This document shows positions 63,909 through 64,000 of a DNA stretch of 64,000 nucleotides, in pieces. Origin of the DNA: Pseudomonas lactis (GTDB lineage Bacteria; Pseudomonadota; Gammaproteobacteria; Pseudomonadales; Pseudomonadaceae); contig NZ_JYLO01000013.1 of assembly GCF_001439845.1 (NCBI RefSeq), forward strand, positions 1 through 64,000. The letters run 5' to 3'. The notes beneath the pieces were generated by a model. The model saw only the letters and a list, made by a program, of their open reading frames with translations. It made no database searches and had not been told where the DNA came from. The translations under genes and the position numbers were made by a program. How positions within the stretch are numbered: the stretch's first letter is position 1; the number at the start of each line of letters is the position of its first letter.

Positions 63909-64000
63909 TTAATACCGAACCATCACCGACTTAAGCTCGGTGTAATCCTCAATGAACGCACTGCCAAACTCCCGCCCTAATCCCGAAGACCGGCTGCCAC
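63909..64000 (-). CDS. Aldehyde dehydrogenase, C-terminal end only
   Basis: Minus-strand frame ending GSRSSGLGREFGSAFIEDYT then ELKSVMVRY and stop at 63909. G-x-G-R-E-x-G ... E-x-T-x-x-K-S-V is the conserved C-terminus of NAD(P)-dependent aldehyde dehydrogenases. The rest lies beyond the right edge. Confidence 0.75.
   Translation of the reverse strand, partial: GSRSSGLGREFGSAFIEDYTELKSVMVRY

Overview
The window looks like a chromosomal segment of a Pseudomonas of the fluorescens group. The evidence is high-GC codon use, paired REP sequences with the TGTAGGAGCGAGC core, a Hxc-like type II secretion operon, a RocS/RocR/RocA-type phosphorelay tied to chaperone-usher fimbriae, and many LysR, RidA and TonB-receptor genes typical of soil pseudomonads. 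No rRNA or complete tRNA was seen.

Region 1 (1-4941) is the right part of an integrative element and is AT-richer than the rest. It holds the end of an IS3-like insertion sequence, a DUF3987 (YfjI-like) gene cut by that IS, an inovirus Gp2/YfjJ-like gene, an unknown gene and a tyrosine integrase. It ends at a tRNA 3'-end fragment (4914-4941) followed by a terminator.

Region 2 (5268-15590) is a defence and decay zone. A 2.2-kaa DUF4011/superfamily-1 helicase/Vsr-like nuclease/DUF3320 protein is followed by a coiled-coil gene of unknown function. After it come a frameshifted secreted-protein relic, a KilAC antirepressor relic, a zeta-toxin gene with an overlapping 66-codon partner, and a decayed HTH antitoxin.

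Region 3 (15590-20822) has a VOC protein, an FMN-dependent NtaA-type monooxygenase next to a TonB receptor, and a divergent LacI regulator with a perfect palindromic operator between them.

Region 4 (21046-30630) is an eleven-gene T2SS operon in the order gspE-F-G-H-I-J-K-L-M-C/N-D. Nearly every junction overlaps, the secretin is a predicted lipoprotein, and the ATPase lacks the zinc tetracysteine. It is followed by about 1.1 kb of non-coding repeats, including a 72-bp tandem array.

Region 5 (31806-38928) is a probable uptake and catabolic operon: TonB receptor, polar amino-acid-type ABC transporter, flavin amine oxidase and RidA imine deaminase. This is a coherent import-oxidise-hydrolyse chain for an unknown amine or amino acid.

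Region 6 (38971-54449) has an acid phosphatase lipoprotein and a chaperone-usher fimbrial locus. The fimbrial genes (pilin, chaperone, usher; then adhesin and second chaperone) flank a signalling block: a NarL/BvgA-type response regulator, a hybrid kinase with HPt, an EAL response regulator and a hybrid kinase without HPt. A divergent gene codes for a degenerate receiver. Four copies of an AAGRCGATTCTTA-like box precede the fimbrial and signalling genes and could be the regulator's binding sites.

Region 7 (54465-64000) is ordinary accessory chromosome: a DUF1835-like gene, an aldo/keto reductase, a GST with two LysR genes, a PPOX-type flavoprotein, a RidA protein, three lipoproteins (two apparently paralogous) with a membrane protein, and the C-terminus of an aldehyde dehydrogenase. 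Two near-identical REPINs lie in this region.
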